From Streptomyces sp. CB01201 (GTDB lineage Bacteria > Actinomycetota > Actinomycetes > Streptomycetales > Streptomycetaceae): a DNA stretch of 64,000 bases. The notes under the pieces are model-generated. The model made no database searches and had not been told where the DNA came from. It saw only the letters and a program-made list of their open reading frames with translations. This document shows, piece by piece, positions 45,246-54,471 of this stretch; position 1 is the first letter of the stretch, and each line of letters opens with the position of its first letter. Where the stretch lies: contig NZ_NNBJ01000007.1 of assembly GCF_002803085.1 (NCBI RefSeq), forward strand, positions 62,001-126,000, given 5' to 3'. Both the position numbers and the translations under genes were made by a program.

Positions 45246-48200
45246 ATGAGAACGCACCGTTGGAGAGGGCGAACCCGGATGAGGGTGCTCGCCGGGACAC
45301 TCGCCACCAGCCTGTTCATGATCGGTTGGCCCGCGCTCACCGCCTCGGCGGCCGGCGGTCCGGACCTGGCCGCCGGAAAGCCCGCGGCGGCCTCCGGCGC
45401 GAACGGCGCCTATGTCGCCAAGAACGTCACCGACGGGGACCAGTCCACCTACTGGGAGAGCGCCGGCAGTTCCTTCCCGCAGTGGGTGCAGGCCGACCTC
45501 GGCGGCACGAACAGCATCGACGAGGTCGTCCTGAAGCTCCCCGCCGGCTGGGGCGACCGCAAGGAGACCCTGTCCGTGCAGGGCAGCGCGGACGGCACCA
45601 CCTTCAGCACGCTGGTGGGCTCCACCGCGTACAGCTTCGCGCAGGCCTCGGCGAACACGGTGAAGATAGGCTTCGCCGCCGCTCAGGCCCGCTTCGTACG
45701 CATCGACATCACGGCGAACACCGGCTGGCAGGCAGCCCAGCTCTCCGCCCTGGAAGTCCACGCGGCCGCCGGGTCGGGCAGTACCAACCTCGCCCTCGGC
45801 AAGACCCTCACCGCGAGCAGCAGCACCCAGAACTACACGGCGGCCAACGCCAACGACGGCAACAAGGCGAGCTACTGGGAGAGCGCCAACAACGCCTTCC
45901 CGCAGTGGATCCAGGCCGACCTCGGCGCGACCGTGCCGGTCGACAAGGTGGTGCTCAAGCTGCCGGACGGCTGGGGCGCGCGCACCCAGACCCTCAAACT
46001 CCAGGGCAGCGTCAACGGCACCGACTTCACCGATCTGACCGCCTCGCAGGGGTACGACTTCACCGCCGGCAACGGTCTCACCGTGCCGATCGCGTTCAAC
46101 GCGGTCACCACGCGCTACGTCCGGGCACTGATCACCGCCAACACCGCCCAGCCCGGCGGCCAGCTCTCCGAGCTGGAGATCTACGGGCCCACGAGCGGTG
46201 ACACCCAGCCGCCGACCGCACCCAAGAACCTGGCCTACACCGAGCCCGGCACCGGCCAGATCAAGCTGACCTGGGACGCGGCCACCGACAACACCGCCGT
46301 CACCGGCTACGACGTCTACGCCAACGGCGAGCTGCGCACCAGCGTGGCCGGCAACGTCACCACGTACACCGACAGCCAGCCGGCGAGCGCCACGGTCGCC
46401 TACTACGTGCGGGCCAAGGACGCGGCGGGCAACCAGTCGCCGAACAGCAACACCGTCACCCGCAAGGGCAGTTCGGGCGACACCCAGGCGCCGACCGCGC
46501 CCGGCTCGCTCGCCTACACCGAGCCGGCCGCCGGACAGATCAAGCTCACCTGGACGGCCTCCAGCGACAACGTGGGCGTCAGCGGCTACGACATCTACGC
46601 CAACAACCAGCTGCTCAAGAGCGTGGCGGGCGATGTCACCACGTACACCGACAGCCAGCCGGCCACGGTGACCGTCTCCTACTACGTGCGGGCCAAGGAC
46701 GCGGCCGGAAACCAGTCCGGTGCCAGCAACACCGTGACGCGCAACGGGACGTCGAGCGGTGACGGATCCAACCTGGCGGTCGGCAAGCCGATCACGGCCT
46801 CCTCGTCCACCTTCACGTATCTCGCCGAGAACGCCGACGACAACAACACGGCGACCTACTGGGAGAGCGCGGCGGGCGGCTACCCGAGCACCCTCACCGT
46901 GAAGCTCGGCGCCAACGCGGACACCAACACCGTGGTCCTGAAGCTCAACCCGGACAGCAGCTGGGGCAGGCGCACCCAGAACATCGAGGTGCTCGGGCGC
47001 GAGCAGAGCGCGTCCGGGTACACCTCCCTGGTCGCGGCCAAGGACTACACCTTCGATCCGGCGGCCGGGAACACGGTGGCCATCCCGGTCACGGCGCGCG
47101 TCGCGGACGTCCAGCTCAAGTTCACCTCCAACACCGGGGCGACGGGCGGCCAGATCGCCGAGTTCCAGGTCGTCGGCGTGCCCTCGCCCAATCCGGACCT
47201 GGAGGTCACCGCGCTGACGGCGGCGCCCGCCGCGCCGGTCGAGTCGGACGCCGTGACGCTCTCGGCGACCGTGCACAACAAGGGGACCAGCGCCTCGCCC
47301 GCGACCACCGTCGCCTTCCAGCTCGGCGGCTCCACGGCGGCCACCGCGAACGTCGGCGCCCTCGCCGCCGGCGCCTCGCAGACGGGAGCGCCTCGATCGG
47401 CACGCACGACGCGGGAACCTATCCGCTGAGCGCGGTCGTTGATCCGGACAACACCGTCATCGAGCAGAACGACACCAACAACAGCTTCACGGGCAGCCCC
47501 CTGGTCATCAAGCCGGTCGACTCCTCCGACCTGATCGCCTCCGGGGTCAACTGGACGCCGAGCGCCCCCTCGGCAGGCCAGGCCGTCACCTTCTCCGTGA
47601 CGCTGAAGAACCAGGGCACGATCGCCTCGGCCGGCGGCGACCACGCCATCACGCTCACCCTGCTCGACGACAAGGGCGCCACGGTCAAGACCCTCACCGG
47701 CGCGTACACGGGGACGCTGGCGCCCGGTGCCACCGCCGCCCCGGTGAGCCTCGGCGGCTGGACGGCCGCCAACGGGAAGTACACGGCGAAGGTGGTGATC
47801 GCGGACGACGCCAACGAACTTCCGGTCAAGCGCGCCAACAACACCAGCCAGCAGGCGTTCTTCGTCGGGCGCGGCGCCAACATGCCGTACGACACCTATG
47901 AGGCGGAGGACGGGGTGACCGGCGGCGGCGCCCAGGTCATCGGGCCCAACCGCACCATCGGCGACCTCGCGGGCGAGGCGTCGGGCCGCAAGGCAGTCAC
48001 CCTCAACTCCACCGGAAACTATGTGCAGTTCACGACCCGGGCCGACACCAACAGCCTGGTGACGCGCTTCTCCATCCCGGACTCGGCGGGCGGCGGCGGC
48101 ACCAGCGCCAACCTGGACATCTACGTCGACGGCGTCTTCCGCAAGGCCATCGACCTCAGCTCGAAGTACATGTGGCAGTACGGCGCCGAGGCGAGCCCCA

Positions 48201-49552
48201 ACAACTCGCCAGGCTCCGGGGGACCGCGCCACATCTACGACGAGGCCAACGTGCTGCTCGGCGACACCGTGAAGGCGGGCAGCACCATCCGCCTCCAGAA
48301 GGACGCCGCGAACACCTCCACGTACGCGATCGACTTCATCAACCTGGAGCAGGTCACCCAGGTACCCAACCCCGATCCGGCGGCCTATGCGGTGCCCGCC
48401 GGCACCGCGCAGCAGGACGTGCAGAACGCGCTGGACAAGGTGCGGATGGACACCACGGGCAAGCTCGTCGGCGTCTATCTGCCGCCCGGCACCTACACCA
48501 CCAGCAACAAGTTCCAGGTCTACGGCAAGGCCGTGAAGCTGGTCGGCGCCGGCCCCTGGTTCACCCGCTTCGCCACCCCGCCCGACCAGGAGAACACCGA
48601 CGCCGGCTTCGACGTCCAGTCCTCCGCCAACGGCTCCTCCTTCACCGGGTTCGGCTTCTTCGGCAACTACACCTCCCGCAACGACGGCCCCGGCAAGGTC
48701 TTCAACTGGTCGAACGTCGCCAACATGACGATCGACAACGTGTGGGTCGAGCACATGATGTGCCTGTACTGGGGCACCAACACCGACCACATCACCATCA
48801 AGAACACCCGGGTCCGCGACCTGTACGCGGACGGGATCAACCTCACCAACGGCAGCAGCGACAACACCATCAGCAATGTCGAGGCCCGCTCCACCGGCGA
48901 CGACAGCTTCGCCCTGTTCCCCGCCACCGACATCAACAACGCGGACGAGACCGGCAACGTCTTCGAGAACCTCAGCGCCCTGCTCACCTGGCGGGCCGCG
49001 GGATTCGCCGTCTACGGAGGCACCGCCAACACCTTCCGCAACCTGTACGCGGCGGACATGCTGACGTACCCCGGACTGACCATCGGCACGCTGAAGTTCG
49101 GCTCCATCCCGGCCCTCGGCTTCGGGACGGATCCGACCACCTTCCAGGGCATATCGCTGGTCCGATCCGGCGGCCACTTCTGGGGCGCGCAGGCGTTCGG
49201 CGCGCTGTGGATGTACTCCGCGGAGTACGAGTTCCAGGGGATCCGCATCACCGACCTCGACATCACCGACCCGACGTACTCGGGAATCATGTTCCAGACG
49301 AAGTACAACGGCAGCACGCCGCTCAATCCCATCAAGGACAGCGTGCTCACCCATGTGAGCATCAGCGGGGCGAAGAGGAGCGGGGACGCCTTCGACGCCA
49401 AGTCCGGCATCGGGATCTGGGCCAATGAGCTGCCCGAGCCGGGCCAGGGGCCCGCCGTCGGCGAGGTCACGTTCAACGACCTCAAGCTGAGCGGCAACGC
49501 GCAGGACATCAGGAACACCACCTCCACCTTCAAGATCAACACGAACCCGTAA
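45246..49552 (+). pseudogene. Secreted GH87-type alpha-1,3-glucanase with carbohydrate-binding domains, split by a frameshift
   Basis: The first part (45246-47429) has a signal peptide (RVLAGTLATSLFMIGWPALTASA), two discoidin domains, two FN3 domains, a third discoidin domain and the start of a CARDB domain. It runs into a stop. The second part, open in the next frame from about 47387 to 49552, continues the CARDB domain, then a second CARDB, a CBM6/35-like domain (about 47890-48350) and a right-handed beta-helix. The helix carries the GH87-like acidic triad: Asp in ADGIN (nt 48830) and Asp-Asp in TGDD (nt 48899-48904), 23 and 24 residues apart. Restoring one base between 47385 and 47386 joins both into about 1,435 residues. 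This is either a real inactivating mutation or a sequencing error. Confidence 0.8.
46200..46757 (+). repeat. Tandem duplication of an FN3 domain
   Basis: Two FN3-coding segments repeat with a 279-bp (93-codon) period. Long stretches are identical at DNA level, for example around 46356 and 46635, pointing to recent duplication or gene conversion. Confidence 0.8.
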
Positions 49553-49569
49553 CGGAGGCCGCCACGGCA

Positions 49570-49594
49570 GCCGCCCCGGGGCTCCCGGGGCGGC
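49570..49594 (+). terminator. Terminator of the first GH87 gene
   Basis: A perfect 11-bp GC-only stem (49570-49580 with 49584-49594) has a three-base loop. Confidence 0.75.
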
Positions 49595-49650
49595 CTGCCG
49601 CATGCCCGCGGACCGGTCCCGGCCGCGTGTGCACTTCGGCCCGTCATCAA

Positions 49651-49685
49651 CGCAAACCGCTTGCATGGCTTGCGCTAGTCTTGCG
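49651..49685 (+). promoter_or_regulatory. LacI-type operator and leaderless -10 of the lacI gene
   Basis: The core AAACCGCTT is followed by TTGC elements at 49661, 49670 and 49681, the same layout as at 45001. A -10 candidate TAGTCT (49676-49681) ends seven bases before the ATG. Repressor bound here would block its own promoter. Confidence 0.6.
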
Positions 49686-49688
49686 CTC

Positions 49689-50696
49689 ATGACGCGACGA
49701 CTTGCTCAGGTGGCGAAGAAGGTTGGAGTCAGCGAGGCCACGGTCAGCCGGGTGCTCAACGGCAAACCGGGAGTCTCCGAATCCACCCGGCAGGCCGTGC
49801 TCACGGCACTCGACGTACTCGGCTACGAGCGCCCCACCCAGCTGCGCGGCGAACGCGCGCGCCTGGTCGGCCTCGTCCTGCCCGAGCTCCAGAACCCCAT
49901 CTTCCCGGCGTTCGCCGAAGTCATCGGCGGAGCCCTCGCCCAGCAGGGCCTGACCCCGGTCCTGTGCACCCAGACCAAGGGCGGTGTCTCGGAGGCGGAC
50001 TACGTCGACCTGCTCCTCCAGCAGCAGGTCTCCGGCGTCGTCTTCGCGGGCGGGCTCTTCGCGCAGATGGAGGCCCCGCACGGGCACTACCAGCAGCTCG
50101 CCGACCGCAAGGTGCCGGTCGTGCTCATCAACGCGGCCATCGAGCACCTCGACTTCCCCGTGGTGGCCTGCGACGACGCGGTGGCGATGGAACAGGCCTG
50201 GCGCCACCTCGCCTCCCTCGGCCACCAGCGCATCGGCCTGGTGCTCGGACCGCCCGACCACGTCCCCTCGCGCCGCAAGCTGGACGCGGCCCGCGCGCTC
50301 GCCGCGACGGCGGGAACCGACTTCGCCGAGGACCGCGTCGAGCGCGCGATGTTCTCCCTGGAGGGCGGCCAGGCCGCGACCTCCCGGCTCCTGGAGCGCG
50401 GCGTGACGGGCATCATCTGCGCCAGCGACCCGCTCGCCCTCGGCGCCGTACGGGCCGCCCGCAGGCGCGGCCTCGACGTGCCCCGGGACGTCTCCGTGGT
50501 GGGCTACGACGACTCCGCGTTCATGAACTGCACCGAGCCCCCGCTGACCACCGTGCGCCAGCCCATCGAGGCGATGGGCCGGGCCGCCGTCGAGCTGCTC
50601 TCCGCGCAGATCCAGGGCGGCGTGGTGCCCCCGGGCGAGCTCCTCTTCGAGCCCGAACTCGTGGTGCGCGGCTCGACCGCACAGGTGCCGCGCTGA
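49689..50696 (+). CDS. LacI-family transcriptional regulator
   Basis: This 335-residue repressor has the N-terminal HTH and hinge (RLAQVAKKVGVSEATVSRVLN) and a periplasmic-binding-protein-like sugar sensor (from VGLVLPELQNPIFPAFAEVI). The sensor includes AFMNCTEPPLTTVRQPIEAMGRAA near the end, as in maltose and alpha-glucoside regulators. The ATG at 49689 has no ribosome site but sits behind a -10 and an operator-like element. It is followed by a strong terminator, then the CUT1 transporter genes, and most likely controls this alpha-glucan locus with nigerose or a related sugar as inducer (inferred). Confidence 0.9.
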   Translation: MTRRLAQVAKKVGVSEATVSRVLNGKPGVSESTRQAVLTALDVLGYERPTQLRGERARLVGLVLPELQNPIFPAFAEVIGGALAQQGLTPVLCTQTKGGVSEADYVDLLLQQQVSGVVFAGGLFAQMEAPHGHYQQLADRKVPVVLINAAIEHLDFPVVACDDAVAMEQAWRHLASLGHQRIGLVLGPPDHVPSRRKLDAARALAATAGTDFAEDRVERAMFSLEGGQAATSRLLERGVTGIICASDPLALGAVRAARRRGLDVPRDVSVVGYDDSAFMNCTEPPLTTVRQPIEAMGRAAVELLSAQIQGGVVPPGELLFEPELVVRGSTAQVPR

Positions 50697-50718
50697 CCGT
50701 TTGCGTGTAGCTGTCATC

Positions 50719-50750
50719 CAGCGCGCCGGGCGATGCGGCCCGGCGCGCTG
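50719..50750 (+). terminator. Terminator of the lacI gene
   Basis: A perfect 13-bp stem (50719-50731 with 50738-50750) has a six-base loop. Confidence 0.85.
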
Positions 50751-50908
50751 TTGCATGCGCCCCGGACGCCTCTTGCGTACAACGAACTGTCGAAGTTTTA
50801 CGAAATCGGCGCGAGATATTGCGCAGTTGTGGCGCCGGTGGTTGAGTGTGCCGCGCCCCGCTGCCGTCAGCGACGGGCCTTCCACGCTCCTCCCGAAGGG
50901 GTCCTCCG

Positions 50909-52333
50909 ATGAGACGCACCTCGTTCAGCCCCGCACGACAGATACGCCGCGGCGCCGTCGGCGCCCTGGCCGGCGCCCTCGCCCTCACCGCCCTCGCCGC
51001 CTGCGGAACCAGCAGCAGCGACAGCGGCAACGGCGACAGCAAGCCCGGCACCGGATCGAGTGACCCCGCGGCCCCGCTCGACCCGAAGACCAAGGTGGAC
51101 CTCACCATCGACTGCATGCCGCCGGCCGCGAAGGCCGCCGAGCTGAAGGAGTGGAAGCAGGACGTCGCGACGTTCAACCAGACGTACCCGAACGTCAAGA
51201 TCATCGGTAAGTCGACACCCGGACAGTGCGAGGAGCCCCCGCGCTTCACCGCCGCGCTGAAGGCGAAGTCCCAACCCGACGTCTTCTACTCGTACTTCAC
51301 CGATCTCCAGCAGGTCCTGGACAACAACGGCGCCGCCGACATCTCGGCCTACGTCACCGACAAGTCCGTCCCCGCCCTGAACAGCATCGACCCGGCCGTG
51401 ATGGGGGTGTACAAGAAGGACGGCAAGATGTACGGCCTGCCCACCAGCAATTACCAGATGGGCATCATGATCAACCGGAAGCTGTTCAAGCAGGCTGGGC
51501 TCGACCCCGACAAGCCGCCCACCACCTGGGAGGAGGTCCGCACCGACTCGCAGGCGATCGCCAGACTCGGGAACGGCGTCTACGGCTACGGCGACTACAG
51601 CGCCGAGAACACCGGCGGCTGGCACTTCACCGCCGCGGTGTACAGCCTCGGCGGCGATGTGGTCGGCAGCGACGGCAAGGCCGCCTTCGACAACGCCACC
51701 GGCAAGCAGGTCCTCCAGCAGCTGCACGACATGCGCTGGACCGATCAGAGCATGAGCAAGACCCAGCTTCTGAAGTGGGGCGACCTCCAGAAGCAGATCA
51801 CCGCCGACAAGCTCGGCATGTTCCTGGCCGCACCCGACGACATCGCGTACATGGTCCAGCAACTCGGCGCCAAGTACGAGAACTTCGGCATGGGCCCGAT
51901 CCCCGGCGGCAAGGCCACGCTCACCGGCGGCAACGGCTACATGATCAAGCAGGGCAGCTCGCCCGACAAGATCAAGGCCGCGATCGCCTGGCTCAACTTC
52001 AAGAACCTCAGCCCCGGCAAGGGCCAGTTCGAGTGGGCCCGTACCAAGGCCGACCAGCTGCCCGTCGGAGTGCCGCAGCCCAACTTCTTCACCGGTGACG
52101 TCAAGGCCGCCGACCTCAAGTCGCGCACCGACAACGCCACCATGCCGGTCGCCAACTTCGCGCCGTACCTCGCCAACCCGATCCCGGGCAAGGCCGAGCC
52201 GCCGAAGGCGCAGGAGGTCTACAAGGTCCTCGACAACGCGATGTCCGCGGTGCTCACCAACAAGGACGCCGACATCGCCAAGCTGCTCTCGACCGCCCAG
52301 ACGCAGGTCGACCAGGTCCTGGCGAACCAGTAG
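50909..52333 (+). CDS. CUT1 ABC sugar-binding lipoprotein
   Basis: This 474-residue lipoprotein has a signal peptide ending ALTALAAC, with the lipid-modified Cys at about residue 32, then a Ser/Gly/Asp-rich linker. The mature domain is a family 1 extracellular solute-binding protein, with the region NGVYGYGDYSAENTGGWHFTAAVYSLGGDVV and a closing IAWLNFKNLSPG. It should bind alpha-gluco-oligosaccharides released by the GH87 enzymes (inferred from context). The ATG follows AAGGGG. It is the first gene of the transporter operon; a hairpin downstream may let it be made in excess over the permeases. Confidence 0.9.
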   Translation: MRRTSFSPARQIRRGAVGALAGALALTALAACGTSSSDSGNGDSKPGTGSSDPAAPLDPKTKVDLTIDCMPPAAKAAELKEWKQDVATFNQTYPNVKIIGKSTPGQCEEPPRFTAALKAKSQPDVFYSYFTDLQQVLDNNGAADISAYVTDKSVPALNSIDPAVMGVYKKDGKMYGLPTSNYQMGIMINRKLFKQAGLDPDKPPTTWEEVRTDSQAIARLGNGVYGYGDYSAENTGGWHFTAAVYSLGGDVVGSDGKAAFDNATGKQVLQQLHDMRWTDQSMSKTQLLKWGDLQKQITADKLGMFLAAPDDIAYMVQQLGAKYENFGMGPIPGGKATLTGGNGYMIKQGSSPDKIKAAIAWLNFKNLSPGKGQFEWARTKADQLPVGVPQPNFFTGDVKAADLKSRTDNATMPVANFAPYLANPIPGKAEPPKAQEVYKVLDNAMSAVLTNKDADIAKLLSTAQTQVDQVLANQ

Positions 52334-52347
52334 CGCGCACGGCGGCA

Positions 52348-52374
52348 GGGGCCGGAGTCACACCCTCCGGCCCC
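52348..52374 (+). terminator. Hairpin between the binding protein and permease genes
   Basis: A 10-bp stem (52348-52357 with 52365-52374) has a seven-base loop. Such hairpins often cause partial termination or stabilise the 5' message. Confidence 0.65.
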
Positions 52375-52399
52375 GCCCGCCCCGGATTCAGGAGTGACG

Positions 52400-53344
52400 A
52401 TGTCGGCCTCCACACTGCCCACCCGGGAAGCGACCCGGCCGCACCCGGGCGCCGAGCTGCCCAGGCAGAGCGGATTCGCCCGAGCGCTGCGGCGCAACCT
52501 CACCGCGCACGGCTTCCTGATCGGCGCCGTGCTCTGCTTCGCGTTCTTCTCCTGGTACCCGATGGTGCGGGAGTTCCTGCTCGCCTTCCAGAAGACGAAG
52601 GACGGCCGCACCACCTGGGCCGGCTGGTCCAACCTCTCCTACGTCTTCCACGACCCGGCGTTCTGGCAGGCCTGGCGCAACACGCTGCTCTTCACCGGCC
52701 TCGCCCTGATCCTCGGCTTCGTGCTGCCGTTCCTGGTGGCCGTGCTGCTCAATGAATTCCGGCACGGCCAGGGCTACTTGAGGCTCCTCGTCTACCTCCC
52801 GGTGATGCTCCCGCCGGTCGCCTCGGTGCTGCTCTTCAAGTACTTCTACGACCCCGGGTACGGCCTGTTCAACCGGATCTTCGAGCTGTTCGGGCTGCCC
52901 GCGCAGCAGTGGCTCCAGTCCACCGACACCGCGATGCTGTCGGTGGTGATCGCCGCGACCTGGATGAACATGGGCAGCGCCACCCTCGTCTACCTCGCCG
53001 CCCTCCAGGGCATACCCGGCGAGCTGTACGAGGCCGCCGAACTCGACGGCGCCGGGCTGCTGCGCAAGATCTGGCACGTCACCGTGCCGCAGACCCGGCT
53101 CGTGCTCTCGCTGATGTTCCTGATGCAGATCATCGCGACGATGCAGGTCTTCACCGAGCCGTTCCTGCTCACCAACGGCGCGGGCCCCGAGGGCTCCACG
53201 ACGACGGTGGTCTACCTCATCTACCAGTACGCCTTCAACTTCAACAACTACGGCGGCGCCGCTGCCCTCGGCCTGTGCCTGCTCGTCCTGCTCGCCGGCT
53301 TCTCGGCGATGTACGTGCGCCTGAGCCGGGACAGCGACGGCTAG
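52400..53344 (+). CDS. CUT1 ABC sugar permease (MalF-like)
   Basis: This 314-residue membrane protein has six helices. The EAA motif is ELYEAAELDGAGLLRKIWHVTVPQ, typical of MalF/UgpA-type sugar permeases. The N-terminal 40 residues are cytoplasmic and basic. The ATG at 52400 lies five bases after AGGAG. No ATPase is encoded in the cluster, so the pair probably uses the shared MsiK-type ATPase of Streptomyces (inference from family knowledge). Confidence 0.92.
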   Translation: MSASTLPTREATRPHPGAELPRQSGFARALRRNLTAHGFLIGAVLCFAFFSWYPMVREFLLAFQKTKDGRTTWAGWSNLSYVFHDPAFWQAWRNTLLFTGLALILGFVLPFLVAVLLNEFRHGQGYLRLLVYLPVMLPPVASVLLFKYFYDPGYGLFNRIFELFGLPAQQWLQSTDTAMLSVVIAATWMNMGSATLVYLAALQGIPGELYEAAELDGAGLLRKIWHVTVPQTRLVLSLMFLMQIIATMQVFTEPFLLTNGAGPEGSTTTVVYLIYQYAFNFNNYGGAAALGLCLLVLLAGFSAMYVRLSRDSDG

Positions 53345-53420
53345 CTCCGCCGGACGTGAGGGTTTCGGCTGCGGGCCGTCCGGGGCCGGTCGCGCAGTTC
53401 CCCGCGCCCCTTGGGGGCAC
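53345..53420. repeat. Dispersed intergenic repeat, third copy
   Basis: The 145-bp gap between the permease genes contains the complement of the GGGGCGCGGGGAACTGCGCGA repeat at 53388-53412, next to GGTTTCGGCTGCGGGCCGTC, a commonly associated sequence. It interrupts the operon. Confidence 0.65.
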
Positions 53421-53489
53421 GCGGCACCTCGTCGGACCCCCGTGCGCCCCCTCCGCAGCAAGACGACTGGAACACGGACTGAGGACCCC

Positions 53490-54365
53490 ATGTCGACACG
53501 CACACTCATCTCACCGGCCACCCTCGGCCGCACCCGGGGCAAGGTCGTCTACTGGACCGTCTTCGGCCTCGTCATGCTCCTGTTCACCCTCGTCTTCGTC
53601 GGGCCGCTGTACTGGATGGCCGTCAACGGGCTGAAATCCACGGAGGAGTTCACCCGCATCCCGCCGACCCTGGTCCCGCACGGCGTGCACACCGACAACT
53701 TCAGCAACGCCTGGCGCGTGACGGACTTCGCCAAGCTGCTGCTCAACACGCTCTGGTACGCGTTCGGCGCGCTCGCCTTCCAGCTCGTCCTCGACGTGGC
53801 CGCCGCCTACTCGCTGTCCAAGCTGCGGCCGGTGTTCGGCAAGGCGATCCTCGGCATGATGCTGGCCACCCTCATGATCCCGGCCGCCGTCCTGGTCGTA
53901 CCGCAGTACCTGACCGTGCTCGACGTGCCGATCTTCAAGCGGAACCTGCTCAACACCCCGTGGGCGATCTGGCTGCCGTCCGTCACCAACGCCTTCAACA
54001 TCTTCCTGCTCAAGCGGTTCTTCGACTCGATCCCGCGCGAGCTCCTGGACGCCGCGTCCATCGACGGGGCCTCACCGCTGCGCACCCTGCGCTCGGTGGT
54101 GCTGCCCATCTCCCGGCCGATCCTGGGCGTCGTCTCCATCTTCGCGGTGGTCGGCGTCTGGAAGGACTTCCTCTGGCCGATGCTCACCCTGCCCGACCCC
54201 GCCAAGCAGACCCTCAACGTGGGCATCTACTCGCTCGCCCAGGGCGTCCCCGAGAACTGGCTCACGGCCGCCCTCGCCATGGCGTCGATCCCCACCCTGC
54301 TCATCTTCATCGTGTTCCAGCGCAACATCATGAGCGGTCTCACCGCGGGCGGCCTCAAGGGCTGA
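53490..54365 (+). CDS. CUT1 ABC sugar permease (MalG-like)
   Basis: This 291-residue membrane protein has six helices and the EAA motif ELLDAASIDGASPLRTLRSVVLPI. The last cytoplasmic end is QRNIMSGLTAGGLKG, as in MalG-type permeases. The ATG follows GAGGA. It pairs with the MalF-like permease to import oligosaccharides. Confidence 0.92.
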   Translation: MSTRTLISPATLGRTRGKVVYWTVFGLVMLLFTLVFVGPLYWMAVNGLKSTEEFTRIPPTLVPHGVHTDNFSNAWRVTDFAKLLLNTLWYAFGALAFQLVLDVAAAYSLSKLRPVFGKAILGMMLATLMIPAAVLVVPQYLTVLDVPIFKRNLLNTPWAIWLPSVTNAFNIFLLKRFFDSIPRELLDAASIDGASPLRTLRSVVLPISRPILGVVSIFAVVGVWKDFLWPMLTLPDPAKQTLNVGIYSLAQGVPENWLTAALAMASIPTLLIFIVFQRNIMSGLTAGGLKG

Positions 54366-54471
54366 CGCCCGCAACCGCCCACCCCGCACTCCGCCGCCGG
54401 CCCCACCCACCATGCCCCCGCTGAACGACGGGGCCGGCGGCGGGACCCCACCTGCCCGAAAGGACCGTCAC

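Noticed and set aside
47045..49690. 881-codon minus-strand frame over the first GH87 gene
   Set aside because: It is an antisense shadow; the plus-strand frame carries clear carbohydrate-binding and beta-helix sequence.
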